Positions 11,801 through 26,800 of a DNA stretch of 64,000 bases are shown here, in pieces; the first letter of the stretch is position 1; each line of letters starts with the position of its first letter. The DNA is taken from positions 3,106,356-3,170,355 of the forward strand of contig CAIIXF020000005.1 of the NCBI GenBank assembly GCA_903813345.2. The letters are read 5' to 3'. A program made the translations under genes and the position numbers. A model generated the notes under the pieces. That model saw nothing but the letters and a program-made list of their open reading frames with translations, was not told the DNA's origin and searched no databases. Source of the DNA: Owenia fusiformis (taxonomy: Eukaryota; Annelida; Polychaeta; Sabellida; Oweniidae).

Positions 11801-14800
11801 CCAAAGCTATAACTAGCTCTATTCATATAATCTCATCATTTACACACTTTTTAGGTGGTCCTATAGGTCAGTGTTCATGGTAATTAAACGTGGCTTCATT
11901 GAAATGTTTCACCATTTGTCCAAGAGAATCACTGAATGGTGTTATATACATTTTTGGAAAGATCATGTTTTAAATTAGAATACCTTAAACTATCTCTGCT
12001 TTATGGTTATTGGCTTTTCTAGGCCCTAAATATATGAAATACCATAACAACCATGGATTGTGTAATAGTTTGCGGTTCTATTGCAATGGAATAATGAAGT
12101 CTCTTAAACTCGAAACTTCAGGAGTGATCAAATCTTATGCTTCTGATAATATTCTCAATTTATCAATGATCACTAAGTGATTGACTATTAGTTCATTATC
12201 TTGATTGTATTTGTCATATCTTCAGATTATGAGCAATTGTGTCATCATGGTGTCATACTATCTCTTTATCTGCTTAAATCATAATAAGAAGGATGTACAA
12301 TATGATAAGTTAAATACTTCATATCTGAACATCTTTTGAATAAACAATATGAGCTAGTGGAAGTCTGTAAGTTTTACGTGTTCCCCTATTCTGATCTATT
12401 ATCTTTATCTAAAGCTTGTGAGAGTCTGTCTATTCCAAGGGATAGAGCAGGCTGTGGTTCCCCGGCTAGGCATCAATATTTTATTAGTTTCTTTCCACAT
12501 CTGCAGAACCACTATCAGAAACATTTGGATGAATTTGGGACCTGGATTTTTAGAATGTGAACTGTTGTTTTTGTGCCTTAGGAACTAGTGCACCTATATC
12601 AAGCCTCTTAAAGTAGGGTGCTAGTAAAACCGCAACTTCATCTTTTGCTCAGACAAGTTCAGAATGCTTCCCAGTACCATGCATAGTATTGATGGTTGTA
12701 AAGATTCCTAACTTTATCATTTTTTAAACAAATCGAAAATGAATGATCTCATTTAGATGACTTATAGAGAATTAAAACCAAATCAGCACAGTAAGAGTAA
12801 AAACAAACAAAGGAAACCCCCACAAGTGTGACAAGTGTGAAGATGGAACATTAGAACCATTTCAATAAATAATTAACAAAATTTTGAATGACTATATCTT
12901 CATAGGCCTACAAAATGTTGGTGCGGAAATTCCTGTCAATGAATTCAATATTGGATATCTGATTTGTGGTCAGTTTTTCAAGTAGTTTATCAACAACGGT
13001 TAAAGCCTTCTCCGCATTTATAAACCTGGATTCACGTATTACATAGATTGGTAGCAAAACTCCTTCAATGTTGACCTGACAGCTGGATAAACCAGGTCAG
13101 AACATAACATCTGTGTGTCGAAATTATGACTTATCATATTTTTACACACATTTTACAAGTTTATTAGCACTTTTAGACAGAAGGAACCGAGCCTTGAAGT
13201 CAGGACATAGCCTTCGGTTGGAAATAAATGTTTCCATTCATGAAAATTGTAAAAACATATCCTTAATGGCCATTACTGTTTTCTTGGTGATCTCAAAAAA
13301 TCTTTTCTTTGCTTGTTTTCTTTATTGGTGACAATAGTGTGTGAATATTAGCATCGGATGAAAGATCAAACCACATACAATGCATGTGCATTTTATTACT
13401 TTCACCAACTACTTGCTAAATATGGAATGTGGGTGGTATGTCTCTAATTCCCAAGAAAGATGAATACATTTAGCCAAATGTTCCCCTTTTTACTCAATGG
13501 GTGAGCAGTCATTTTCTCCTTTATTTCTTCATAATGTGTCAACCTTTGCACACCTGTCACACAGGTTGATGTTGTGATTAGAATCACTAGATACGTGAAA
13601 GGTTAGACAGCAAATTAAAATTACCATTATTCAGCATTCTGATACTCATAGCATCTTTCTGTTTGGGCTGAGAAGATTTGAGATGTCATGGCTTATCATG
13701 ATGATTATTCAGATACTTGGCAATTTGCATTTTCTCAAGGTATAGGTTCATATTTTTGTGTTCTCTAATGTTACCCTTCGTAACCAGAATCCCTGGATGA
13801 ACGAATCCCCTTGATTCATCTTCTTTTTAAGAGTTCTGAATCATTCATATTGCTTTAAGCCTTTGTTTGCTTATTTAGTATTTTTGCTGACTGCTGGTCA
13901 AGGATTCAAATAAACAGAAAACTACAAAGTGTTTGCACAAAAATTGAAGTGTGTGCATATACAATTTCCTCAAAATATTTCAATAAGTGAGCAACTTTAG
14001 GGAGGTGGTCTTAAGGTTAAGATCCCATATACCTACATTGTTGAGTGGACATCCAAACAATGGTATATTAGGTTATGACCTCTTTCTATGGATTATTGGA
14101 TGTATGAAGTGATGTTGTTTTCATGGATTTTTGTAAGGAGTTTGAATGTGGAATTATGTTAGCTACTCAGAGGTAAAAGTCATTTGTACTTTTCCGATGG
14201 CCAGAAAGGTAAAGGTACATATGGGCTACTGATTAAATGTAGGTCACCACAAAGAATCGTTTCTCCCTTTAGAGAGTGCAGAAGCTGGGCTCTTGAAGAG
14301 GGTTGATTCTAGTCTGTTCTGAATTCAGGATGATATAATCTGTCTGCTATATTACCATGATGTATTATGGTTTGATCACTTGGCTGCCAATTAGAACCTC
14401 GTGTAATTATTGAATCGTGCATAAGGCCTTTGTACTTGTTGCAATTGTGTTTTCTGCCTTAGTCAGGATTCCTGCTCCAAATTACGTATTAATTCATTTG
14501 GTTGAGCTATTGTATTTTCTAACCTAATGGAGAAGGTGTGTATAATAGCAGCTATACAAAGGGCTGGTGCAAGACCCTACTTATGTAGTTATTAGGCTAT
14601 AATTCTCAAAAATATATAAATGTTCTATTCCAGCTTATGTTTATATTTAAGTATGTAGTCGATACATTTCCCTATTCAGAACATTTCTGTGGTTTTGGTG
14701 GTTTTTGCAATGTATTTTGACTACATAGTCTATACAAACTTTGTTTGATACATGCACATACCTTAAGTACTATTGAAAAGTATATTGCTATTTCCTTTAA

Positions 14801-17800
14801 ATCAATTAACTCTATTTTTTATATGATTCCATTAACCCCAACCCTTTATAATGAATAGCTGATATACTCTACAATGATCAGATAACAAGGTATTGGCACA
14901 TGAGCTGTAATTATATGAACATGGCATCATTCAGCATAAACAGCTCAAAGCAATTTTGGATCATAAATCATTAATAAGTCAGCCCCCACAATGGACTCTT
15001 TCAATCCTCCACTTGAAAATCATCAAAATCTCATAAACTTGTCAAGTATTGTCTAGCAGTAAAAAGCAGTAACTTTTTATTAGGCCAGAAAACCACACAA
15101 CTGATACAGTACGGTGTAAGATGGGAGCTTGTCTTTATGGTACGAGACCAAACTGAAGTAGTGTTGTTCGTAGCGCAAAATGTCTATTAAACATGAGGTG
15201 AATATATATTAGACAATTTAATAATACATGTGAATATTATGGGTCACAATGGTTCTGTGTCAAAATGTGCATCAGCAATACCCCTCTTCTGTCTAAAGTG
15301 TACTGCCTAGTTGGAAATAGGTAGCATGATGAAAATTTCATAAGCGAAGAGAATAGGCTTTCATAATCTTATGTATCTTGCTTGTGGACTCAGCCCAACC
15401 AATATATACTGATCACTTGTCATTATCAGAGTATATTGTTTCTGCATTATCAACCACAATTCTTGGATTATGACAGGTGAATTGATAGTCTTGCTTCAAG
15501 ACCTCCGCCCCCACTCAACAACCTGTTGTTGAAGTAGATAAGGGAGAGGGGTCCAAGGTTTTGAAGTAAGACTACTGAAGTTACCACGCAGACTAAGTTA
15601 CAGGCTTCAACAGTAATCGTAACAATCTGGCTATTACAAATCCCTCATTCAAAGGGCTTCATTTACTTTCCAATTCCCTTGGACTAAGGATGGGCCAAAC
15701 TTTCTCTCAGGACTTTCCATTTCAGCACTCTGGTCAGTAGAAGGATACATCAACAGTAGTTACCATAGTACCTACCCCTGACACCATGTGAATCATTAGT
15801 AGCCAAATATCTTTCATTATATACAGTCTTTCAAGGGGCCCCACTTGACCTTTACATCACATGAATACTCTCCCCTTCTTATTACAAACTTCACTATTAA
15901 AACCCCATAAATCATCTTTTTTAAGAACTACTTACAACAAAGATGAGTTAATGTTAAAACATTCAAATGGCTTGGGCTGGTTGAGAATATTGATAATTTA
16001 GTCATAAACAATAAAAGAGCTTCCCTTTTTAAGGTTAAATGAATGAGCTTTAAATCCTTTTCATAGCAAATATACGATCATACCAGACTATCTCTGTTGA
16101 TGGTTTTATAATAGACTACAAAGTTAAGAAAAAATACAAGTGCTTCGGACTTAGATCCCACAGTCTATACTTAAGTGTATAGTACATGTTCTGTATATGC
16201 ATAAAGGAAAAGTTGGGTGGAAACTTGCTCCATCAAAACTGACAGATGAGACCATAACTGTCTAATAACTTAGGTCTAATTCACATTATGAGGTCAAGGC
16301 TGGCACCTATGACCCTACTCTAATAACTGAATCATGTACATACACTATGGCTATAAGGGGGGGGGGAATATTACACTATTTCAAACAGTGAAGCATGGGT
16401 CCTCTCGTTCAAAGAAAGAATTAATGTTTGAAGTTTGTATATTTTTACCTTTGAACAACTTATCAGTTCAAGCATACATGTATAAGTACAGTACATCGTA
16501 TTACATTTTTAAATTGTTCTTTACATCTGTTGCATCCTTTTTTGTTTTCTAAAGTGAGTTGTTCTATGTTTCTGTTAAATCTCTGTTATGTTATCATGAG
16601 AGATCTAAGACTGTTCTACTGTTTGTTGCTCTTTGCAGCATTTGCTTGACAGTCAGCCCAGAACCATTTTACGTTTATAGTTGCCATGGTTACCTTTATT
16701 CATGGGTTCAAATGGGTGGTATGGTTACTTGAGTAACTATAACAAAAATGCATGTATATTATATAACTAACAATACATATGTGAGTGGTTGTCAAAATCT
16801 TTATTCTAACATACCAATAGCCATGGGAGAATTGTTAAGTTGCCATAGTTACGTGAGGGAGGAGAGGGGTTATTGCTTCGCTGCATTCTGGTCGATTCTG
16901 GTTATCTATTTGAGTCTGTAATCAGGAAGATGAAAGGCACAAAAGATTATTCATTTGGCAGAAGAACCGTGAGTTTATATATACTCTCAAGGGCTTAATA
17001 AAAAGCTAGATGGTGTATGAAGGGCTAATTCCCTTAGCTGGTAACCATGGTGTTTGGTCAGTTGATTTACATTAACCTGTTGATCAGGTGGCTCATTTAG
17101 CTATTCCGCATTCTCCTTAGCAAAGAATCATCCATTCCTCTATGTGTTGTTTTACCGCAGAGGTACAAGCTTTCTTCACTGGAGAATGGATGTTTGTATT
17201 AGAGCAGACACAGACTATACCATGGAAACTCAAGAACAATACCAAGTCTTTGAAGATTCTTTAATTGGTCATTGAGAGCTTTCATCTATATGATTCCTCA
17301 TACTAGCTGAAGCATAATTGTCCCCTTGACCTCTGTTGTATGCATGAATTCTCTTCATATGCACCAGGACTTGGTCAAAGAGGACATTTAGAGGAGTTAC
17401 ACCACCATAGATAGAAATATGTCAATTTATAGTCAAGGATTTTTCTTATATTTTTTAACACTATGTTTCAGTGTCAAAGGTAATCAAATGACTATAACTT
17501 AAAAGATTTAAAGTTCAAGTTTAAAGATGTTCCATGTAATGAATACCATAAGAAAAAGAACAATGAATTTTGTTATGTAATAATTACTGTATATTTTGAT
17601 ATTAGAAATACGTACAGAAACATTTATCATTGATTTTTACCTTTTGTAGGAGATCAGAATTTGGATAGGAGACCAGAAATCAAAGAAAAGTATTACTATG
17701 CCATGTACGACATGATTGTACGAGGAAGTTGTTCCTGCTACGGACACGCTTCACGTTGTGTTCCAATCCCTGGCGCAGAAAACAGCCCAGATATGGTATG

Positions 17801-20800
17801 TACAGACTAAACTCCATCTCAATGTGCCCATTATGGCTATCATACTTTTTGTTGTTTTGTTTTTTATTATGGAAGTTTCCAACTGTCGCAAGTTATATGG
17901 TTTCTTGTCACTTGTAATGTTTTTGTATTGAGAAGTCAGTCCTTGTGTCGGTTACCAAGGCAGCCTAGAATATGATGATAGAGTGGGTCAATTTGGTACT
18001 GATTTGGTTAACTATTTCATGTAGAAATAAACCATTTCACTGAACTAAAATTTTAGATATCTGTAGGTTGATTGGTCTTCAGATTTTGTTTTTGTTTGAG
18101 CAATTATCTAAATAAATAATACTATATTCGCTAAACTATGGGGCACACTATGTTATAAGTGTTTCTTATACCAGTGGCAGCCTTGGTATTTGTATTTCTC
18201 CTTCACAATCAAAAATCAGAAGTATATTTTATTCATTATTTTTATTTGCTCCATAGATAGTTTAAATGTATGTTTTGATGTTCCTGTAAAGTATATGTTT
18301 CATAAATGATGAAAATGTTTCAATGTGTGGTCCTATATCATTCATTAGAACATTTTATGTTCTGCACGCATGTCTCAACACACAATTTGTAAACGCTGCT
18401 ATAGAATGAAACCACTTTTATTTCAAACAGGATACACGTTGGGGAGTAAGTACATAAAATGTAGCAGCTTTTTGTTGCCGACGCTTACATGAATGTGCCA
18501 ATGATTGGCTGTGATGATGTCATAAAAAATTAGAGTAATCAGTGAATCGTGATTTAATGTTTTAACGAATGATTGATTAATATGTAATATTGATTGAATT
18601 GATTGATTTTAATCTGATCGAATCTGGGGAGGGGGGTGTAATTATAATCTGGCATAGAATGCAGCAAGTGAGCTGGCGGCTGTTTTTGTCCTGTACATGC
18701 TTGAACACTGCTTTTATGTGCTATATTACTACAAGTCGAGTATGATTTGAGCAAAATAAAGGAAGGCAGGGTGATATTAGCTTCGGAATAGTTTGCATAC
18801 TTTAGACCTCATTGTTATAGACCATCTTAGAGGCCCCTCTGAGATTACTATTATTCTAATCTACCTTCCTAAAGATCTGTACCAATAGCATATCATTAAA
18901 TTTTGCATTCACAGTACAATGTGATATAAAATGATTTGACTATATGGTATCAGTAAAATTTGCTCAAATCAGGAATGAATGAAAGAATGAATGTCTACAC
19001 CACAAGCTTGCCTGAAGCCAGCAGTCATATATATATACATGTATATAGAAATATATTGAGAAATGTGAATAAGAATGCATACTTAGGTTTATATTATACA
19101 TTTGAAAAAGAGAAAAAGCATGTTTACTCCTTGTATATGTACAAGCCATTCTCAGCATCACAAAGTTTTTCTGATTTGTAAATGACATTTTATGATTGCA
19201 CGTTTCTTCTTCATCATTCATGCAAAATAATTCTTAGGTTTGGAAAACATTTTTAGAATGCATGTCATAAAAAGCAAATCAAAAACTTTGTGAAAAGCCA
19301 AGCTGAATATGTGAATGATATTAACTGCACACTTAAAAAGCACTATTTATTTTAATATTTATTTAATTTATAATGTTTTATGTTTTTTTTCTAACCATAG
19401 ATTTTATGATCTCAAGTAATAAGATTTATGAGTTTCTGCAGTCTGTATATGTAACTCGTGTGTCACATTAACGTTTTTATAATCAAAATATTTGCAAATT
19501 GTATCAGATGGGGATATTTATCTATTAATTGTATTGTGTAATGTAGGTTGATCCATGGATGGTAAGTGAATTGTGATCTGGTCTAATCTCCTATCTACAC
19601 ACTGTCCTTGTTTGGAACTTTGGGTTAGTGTTATATGTAAGCAGACATGAACTATTCAAATATACACTATATTTGGATGCTTTGTGTAGGCTTACATGGA
19701 ACAGTAACCAAACAGGAAGGTTTTAATAGGTGGTGTATCTTTGCATCAATGTCTAATGATAATGCCTTGTGCTTCTTTTACACAAATGTAATGTTTTTTC
19801 AGTACCTTTATTTGAGAAAGCTATATATGAACTATGTGTGTCTTATGGATATATATGAGCTATATGTATCTTATAGCTATTATATATATGTGTTACATAG
19901 ATATTAGACTATATATGAGCTATATGTGTCCTATAGATATTAAACCACATATGAGCTATATGTGTCCTATATAGAAATTAGTCTATATATGAGCTATATG
20001 TGTCTTAGATATATATATGTGTTATATGTGTCAAAGGAGCTATTAGGCTTTATATGAGCTATATTTGACGTGTATATATTTATTCTATATACTGTACATT
20101 ACCTCTTATACTCGGTCTTGTGGCTTTAGTCTTCTGGTCAATCTCAATCTGTTCGAGTTGCACCTTGTACAAACTATAGTCTATATACTGTGACATCACC
20201 TCATATACTCGGTCTAATGGCCATAGTCTTTTTGTCAAATTCACCCTGTTCTCATGGCCTTGAACAAACTATGGTCCAGGGATATTCTGTCTGTACTTAC
20301 AACATCACACGGATTATATCTAACATGCATTTTAAGGAATGTTTCATCACCAGCACACATACTCTGGCATGAATGAAACAACTGACTTAATGTCAATATT
20401 AAGGAATCATTCACTCGTTTCTGGTTGGGAACAAGGTCTACTTCTATGTGTATGTCTCTTTCTTTGCTCTATTATAGCCTTTCTACATGGCATTCTCCGT
20501 GTTTGTTTTTTAATGTCTTAAAGAATGTTGTCGATGTGTATTGATATTGTTTAATTATTACTGTCGTGGTTTATGGGTCTCCTATGATGTATTGTGGGTA
20601 CTTTCTTGACAGATTTGAGGAACAGCCTCATAATTTTTTATTTAACTTTATTGTATTCAACTTGTTTGATTAATTTTTATTAAAACTTGTGTTTTAGTAT
20701 TTATTTGTTTGCTTTATATTGCTTTAAATGAATCAAATTCATTTGCCATTATTAGTGTAGAGATCTTAGTTAAGCACAATGTTTGATGTACATTGCTTTA

Positions 20801-23800
20801 CAGTGTTTCGATGCTGGACTTTGTAGATGTCAAATGAGAAATATCCATTCTTAATCAGTGCTGGTTGTTACTTTTGAACGATAACTATGGTACCATTTGA
20901 TCATTTGATACAATTACGGCATATTGAGACACCATTCATAAATGTTGCATAATAATAATAACTTTCAACTAAGTTTATGAATTGTTTACTTTTTACAGTT
21001 TCTTTAAGTACCAACCAGCACTCCTTGAGATTGTGAATTTTTCATAAATGTACATGTTCACATAGTTTTCATCATCATCAAGAGTGAAATGTTGTTGATA
21101 ATTGCTTTATTTCAGGGCTGTCTATCTTTATGGCAACTTCCTGCTTAAGTTTACTGTATGATATTAATAGTAAAAACAACAGTTAAATAATGCATGCTTT
21201 ACTCATACCCGTAGATTCCACTATGAAATCTCCCTCAATCTAAAAACATATCTGTATCTTGAAAATCCAGCATGTTTATGAAATAAAAAAGACCTAATAA
21301 TTTCTACACATAAACTTCAATCTATATAAATATAAATTAGTACAGTAATCCAAAAAAGCATACCTGTCAATGTACATAAAAATAACAATGATTTTTAAAC
21401 TGAATAATGACATCTCATTTTGTTTGACATTCAGGGGTTCAATTCTCCAAACTTTAAGTTACTGATCAACAAGTCAATTTGTCTTTCATAAATACTCAGA
21501 AAATGTAATTGATATGCAGATCTATGAGTTTTTATTTATTTGTTCATGTGCACATATATTATCTTGAAGATTGACGGGTATACATTCTAAAATTTTTATT
21601 TTGTATCTTTAATAGTCTAGTACCATAACCAATAGATAATCCCTTTGTGATAATCTCCCAGTACATGTATTAATGCCCATGTCTGGGTTGTCTAATGCCC
21701 TCATATAGGTGATTAATGCCCTCGTATATGTTATAGGTGCATGGTAGGTGCCAATGTACTCACAACACTAAGGGACTTAACTGTGCTGAGTGTGAGGACT
21801 TCTACAATGACAAACCATGGAAACCAGCATTCCGAAAAACAATCAATGCATGTGAAAGTAAGTAACCTAAACAATCAGCCTTGTGCCAGAACAATCAATG
21901 CATGGCATAATAAGATAACAAACACGTAAACAATGTACCAACTCAATCAATGCCTTAAGAGAAAGTCATAAAAAATTCAGTCATGTACCAAACCAATCAA
22001 TGCTAAAAAGTGAAAGTAAATTCTAAATCAATCAACAATGTACCAAATCAATCAATATCTTAAATTTAAGTCATATATAAAACAGCCCTGAGCCAAACCA
22101 ATCAATGCTAAATGTGAAAGTAAATTGACAAAACAATTATGGATGTTCCAAGCCATGAACCAAACCAAAGATGCCCTTTGTCAAGTAAATCGCACAATGC
22201 CTGGACATTTTGTAATTAATTATATTTCTTTATCCAGGATGTCAATGTAATGACCACGCCACCCGCTGTCACTTTGACCCCGCTGTGTATGAGGCCAATG
22301 GCCAGCAGAGTGGAGGCGTCTGTGATAACTGCCAGCACAACACGATGGGTCGCCAGTGTCAGGAGTGCAAGCCATTCTTCTACCAAGTCCCTGGTAGAGC
22401 TCTGAATGATCCTTACATCTGCGAGCGTAAGTATAACAAATCGGGGAGCTCGTGGAACATCTGTCTTTTAGGCTAGGAGTCTGCATACTGTATTCAATGC
22501 TCTATAGTTTTCTGAGAGGCCATTTCTCAAAAAGATCATGAATTTCAAATCATGAAATTCAACTATCTTTGAGAAACAGACCTTCGCTGCCCCAGTCATT
22601 TTGCATGGGAAACTCCTACAATGGGTAAATTGTCACAATTGCATAAAGTGCAAAATAAAGCTGAAAGGAGAAGTAAAACAGATATAGGTGGCCATTGATA
22701 AGTAAACATTGGTTAAAAGTTTAGACATCTATGGTTTTTACGTGGCACTTTGGGGTTGATGTGAAGTGATGGGTGATATTGTGGTATATGAATGAGGAGG
22801 TTGTATTGAAGCACAATTTGATGGCAATATGTTCATTCACCAGGATTCTACAAATTCATTGTCTCTCTACTTGTTCAGTGTGATGACCTTCCTCCAAACA
22901 CAAGAGATTGTTGGGATTTTAGCATTGGTGCTCAAATATCAACATTTGGGGGAAAATGAAGATTTTGTTGATGTAAGATATTCATTTTTGGCCCTGTAAA
23001 TATAGTAAATCAACATTTTAAACTTTGGTTATAGGGGTGGATAGGGTTTAAGTCATAAAGTGTTATCTTTGTTTTCCCACATCTGTGTATATTTGGATGC
23101 CATCCTTTATTGAACAAAACACCTTGGATGACCTGTTCACATTTTACATTGTACTGTACTGTTGCATCAATGTTTATGTTGTCCATAATATGAAAGTGCT
23201 TTCAATGTAAAAAAAATAGTGATGTTTCGTAGTTTAGCAAGGATTAAATAATTGTCATTTTCAGTTCTTTTACCAAATATAACGAGTCCAGACCCCACTA
23301 TTGAATTTATGGCTATCTGTATATTTGAAAGATAGAAAATTGAATTCGAAGTGTTTTTTTACTATTGAAAGCAAACATATAATGGGCAATATACACAAAA
23401 GGGAAGGCATGCAGGGAAGCATGATCTCTCATTAAGATTTCTTGAAACGTTGATATCCAAGCATGGGTGTTTATATAGGTATTTTGGGTTGTTATTTTTT
23501 GTTTTGATAATATGTAAACCTAAGTTAGAGAAGCATAACTAATATGCCAATACAGTATAAAAATATTGTTTATAAGTGCAAATTGCTCGATAAGCTGTTT
23601 TATATACTACAGCTATGTAAGAATAGTTAAGGCGAGCTATATGCACAAAGCTGCATGTTCTTATTACAGCTTGCGACTGCGATAGGTTCGGCTCGGAGCA
23701 TAGCGGGGAATGTGAGGGACGCACAGACCAAGAGGATGGCTTGGTTGCCGGACGCTGTATTTGTAAGCGCTATGTAACTGGGATCCGTTGTGATACCTGC

Positions 23801-26800
23801 CTTGATGGATACTGGAATCTTCTAGAAGAAAATCCAGATGGATGTGAAGGTATAGCTGTCATCTGATTGGCTGATATTTCATCAAAATCATGACACACCT
23901 TCTCATAGATATTTGTCATACACATTCATATGCACTCATATTTGAAATATTTTTCATTGTTTTAAGTTAATTAAAAATTATTTTCACTTTTGTTGCATTA
24001 AGATCAACATTTATCATTAACCTTCTGCACTCCGACTTATTTCAGCAAATATATCCCACGCATCTGACTTATTTTTCAAAAATGATATGCCTGGACTAAA
24101 TAATTAATATCTCAATAACTACTGAATGAATCTGGATAAAATTTTCACAAAGGGAAGATACACTAGCGTGGCTCATGAGAAAAATGTTCTCATGAATTTT
24201 TTTCGTACATAAACACGACTGGGCTTGAATATACCATGAATACTCCTCCAGAATCCGCCGTTTCGCCCCTCGGGAGATTCAACGTCTGGTCAGAATCCAA
24301 AACTGAATTTGCAGAGATCGAATGTTCTTCTTTTCAGTTCAGAAAATATTCTAGTTTCTATTTTCGATGACCATTATCGGCTTCCAAGAGCCTAAAGAGC
24401 TCGAAATCGCAATCCATTTCCTCCACATTTTCGTTGTGATCGTATTTGGCCGTCATTTTGTACGATTTGTTCACTAAAAACGACTTAAACACTGTTGAAT
24501 TGTTGAATTGAGAAATATTTTTCGAAACATCGCCATTTCTAGGTCAACAGGAAGTCACCTACTAAGGACTGAATAAATCGGGCAATCTAATTGGATCATA
24601 AGAACGGCGGGAAAAAGTAAAGTTTTCAAAAGTTAGATTTGTGTCGTCCGGATCCGCCGGTGGATTCTGGGGGTAGTTTTGAATGGGCGGACGCAGTCGC
24701 CGGTGGTCTGCTAAAGGTTAAGTTTTGAAGTTATATGGAATATTTTGGTTAAATTATTTTCTTTTTTCTTTAGTTTTACGTAAGTATTAATTTATGCATG
24801 GTGGATGAGAGAGACACAAGTTTGGCACAGGTTGAATATTCTTGTTTAAAAACCAAAAAAATCTTAGGAAATCATTTTAATGCAGAGTATCAATTTTTAT
24901 ATGAGTTACTTGTATATGATAATGAAAGCATTTATGAAATCCATTTTCAGCATCGTATTTATTGTACCACAAGCACACTTCACCCAAATGTTTGATCACG
25001 TATATTCGTTGGAGTTTGACTTGACAACACCATTGTTCTCCTCGCATCATTGACCCTCCCATGTTATTCATGTTTTAAGATCCATTTATGAATATCCTTG
25101 ATTTAAGATACATAAGTTAATGTTATCCATTAGTTGGGGATATTTATTGGATGTACATGTACCTTAGTCAGTGGATTTAGTGAATGTCTCATTGTGTATC
25201 TTTATCAGTTTGTATTAGATGCATTTAAGATTTCAGCAACCCTTCATCAGTTTTGAAGTTGACTCCAGTAAAATGAACTTTTATTCACCAACAATTAGGT
25301 TGTTTCAAACCAGTATTGCCATTAAGATAATATTTATCATTTTTACCATATATATTATTTATAATTTCAGCTTAATTTCCTCAGACATATCATACTAAGA
25401 TTTAAAGATTCATTATCATTAAGACTTTATTCCATACTCATATATTCACTAAGTTACTGCCTTTATAATTATTATGATAAAAATAGGGATGTTATATGGT
25501 GGGCAACCAACAGGTCATTATTAAAGCCATTGTTCTCTAGTAAAGCCTTACATGCTCTATTAAAGCTTTAATCTTTGCTGTTATCACACAACAAATATGT
25601 GACTTTTTAAGGTGTGTTATTAAACTACATACTGACTGATTGGCTTAGTCTTTCATCAAATCTCTTTGATCTCCCACCCTCTCTTCTCCCACTTGCTTTG
25701 TCCACAAGAGTAGAGAAGTGGGTAGGGGGGTTAGTTGGAGAGAGTACCACATAGAGTTGATGTAAGACTGACTCCTTCTTATGCTTTATGTTATTTGCTT
25801 GTGTTATTATTGTGTTATAGCCTGTACCTGCAACACCTTGGGAACAGTTGGTAACTATGGATGCGACAAGGTCACTGGCGTCTGTACGTGCAAGAGATTT
25901 GTAACAGGAAGAAGCTGCGACACTTGCTTGGTGAGTGGATTGCAGCGATTTTATCTTGTGTAAAATAGTGAAATAAAAATGATTATAGATATGATTTTGA
26001 ACGAGACTTGTTTATTGTCTGTAATATGGAATTAAATCTCTGAAAATGTTACTTAAGTTATGATATTAATATTGCATACAGAAATCATTTGGCGTAGGTG
26101 ATTAAATTGTGTATATTGTTTGTTACAGCCTGGGTACTATGGTCTAAGCAACGAAAGAGAAGGCTGCAAGGCATGCGATTGTGACGTTGGTGGCTCCCTA
26201 AGTAATGACTGTGACCAGCGAACTGGGGAGTGCCAGTGTCGGGAGAACATCATTGGACGTCGCTGTGACCAATCCAGACCAGGCTTCTTTATCCCTGACC
26301 TTGACTGGATGAAATATGAAGGAGAGTTTGCAACAGGAACTGAGGTAATTGAACATCCCACACACACAAATAGATGGACACTTTTTCAGATGATATCATT
26401 ATCAATAGTAAATCCATCTAAATGTAACGAATATTCATTTCTGAAAGAATTTTATAGATCATGTACTTATGTTTTACTGTTTATGTTTTTTATAATATAA
26501 GGTTTGCATCCATATCTTTTATGTTTTAGCGCACACGTGTTGTGATAAGAGAGTTGATACCTGGACGTATCAGGACATGGACTGGCCCAGGGTTCATGCG
26601 AGTTCACGAGGGAGACAGCCTCACTTTCAAAGTTGATGATATCGTAGCTTCCGGAGAGTATGACATCATCATCCGATATGAGCCACAGGTAAGAAATATT
26701 TTATATCACTTTACATTATTTTTTATCACAGGATTTAAATACATATTCATTGATTATTTCACAACATAATACCATATGACATGTTTTATGAAACTTCAAT

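Larger units (their letters stand above)
7537..17649. other. laminin intron 2 in window (10.1 kb), repeat-rich
   Basis: No exon recognised. It holds the composite repeat (7,982-9,447), a pyrimidine tandem repeat (9,503-9,550), the TA-flanked MITE (10,522-10,897), a repeat copy (13,643-13,720) and a foldback near 15,488. A GTG-initiated open stretch at 11,372-11,737 shows no coding signature. Confidence 0.6.
17796..21736. other. laminin intron 3 in window (3.9 kb)
   Basis: No coding exon seen. The main content is AT-rich tandem repeat (19,822-20,065) followed by a ~97-bp duplication (20,083-20,274). The rest is featureless AT-rich DNA. Confidence 0.6.
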
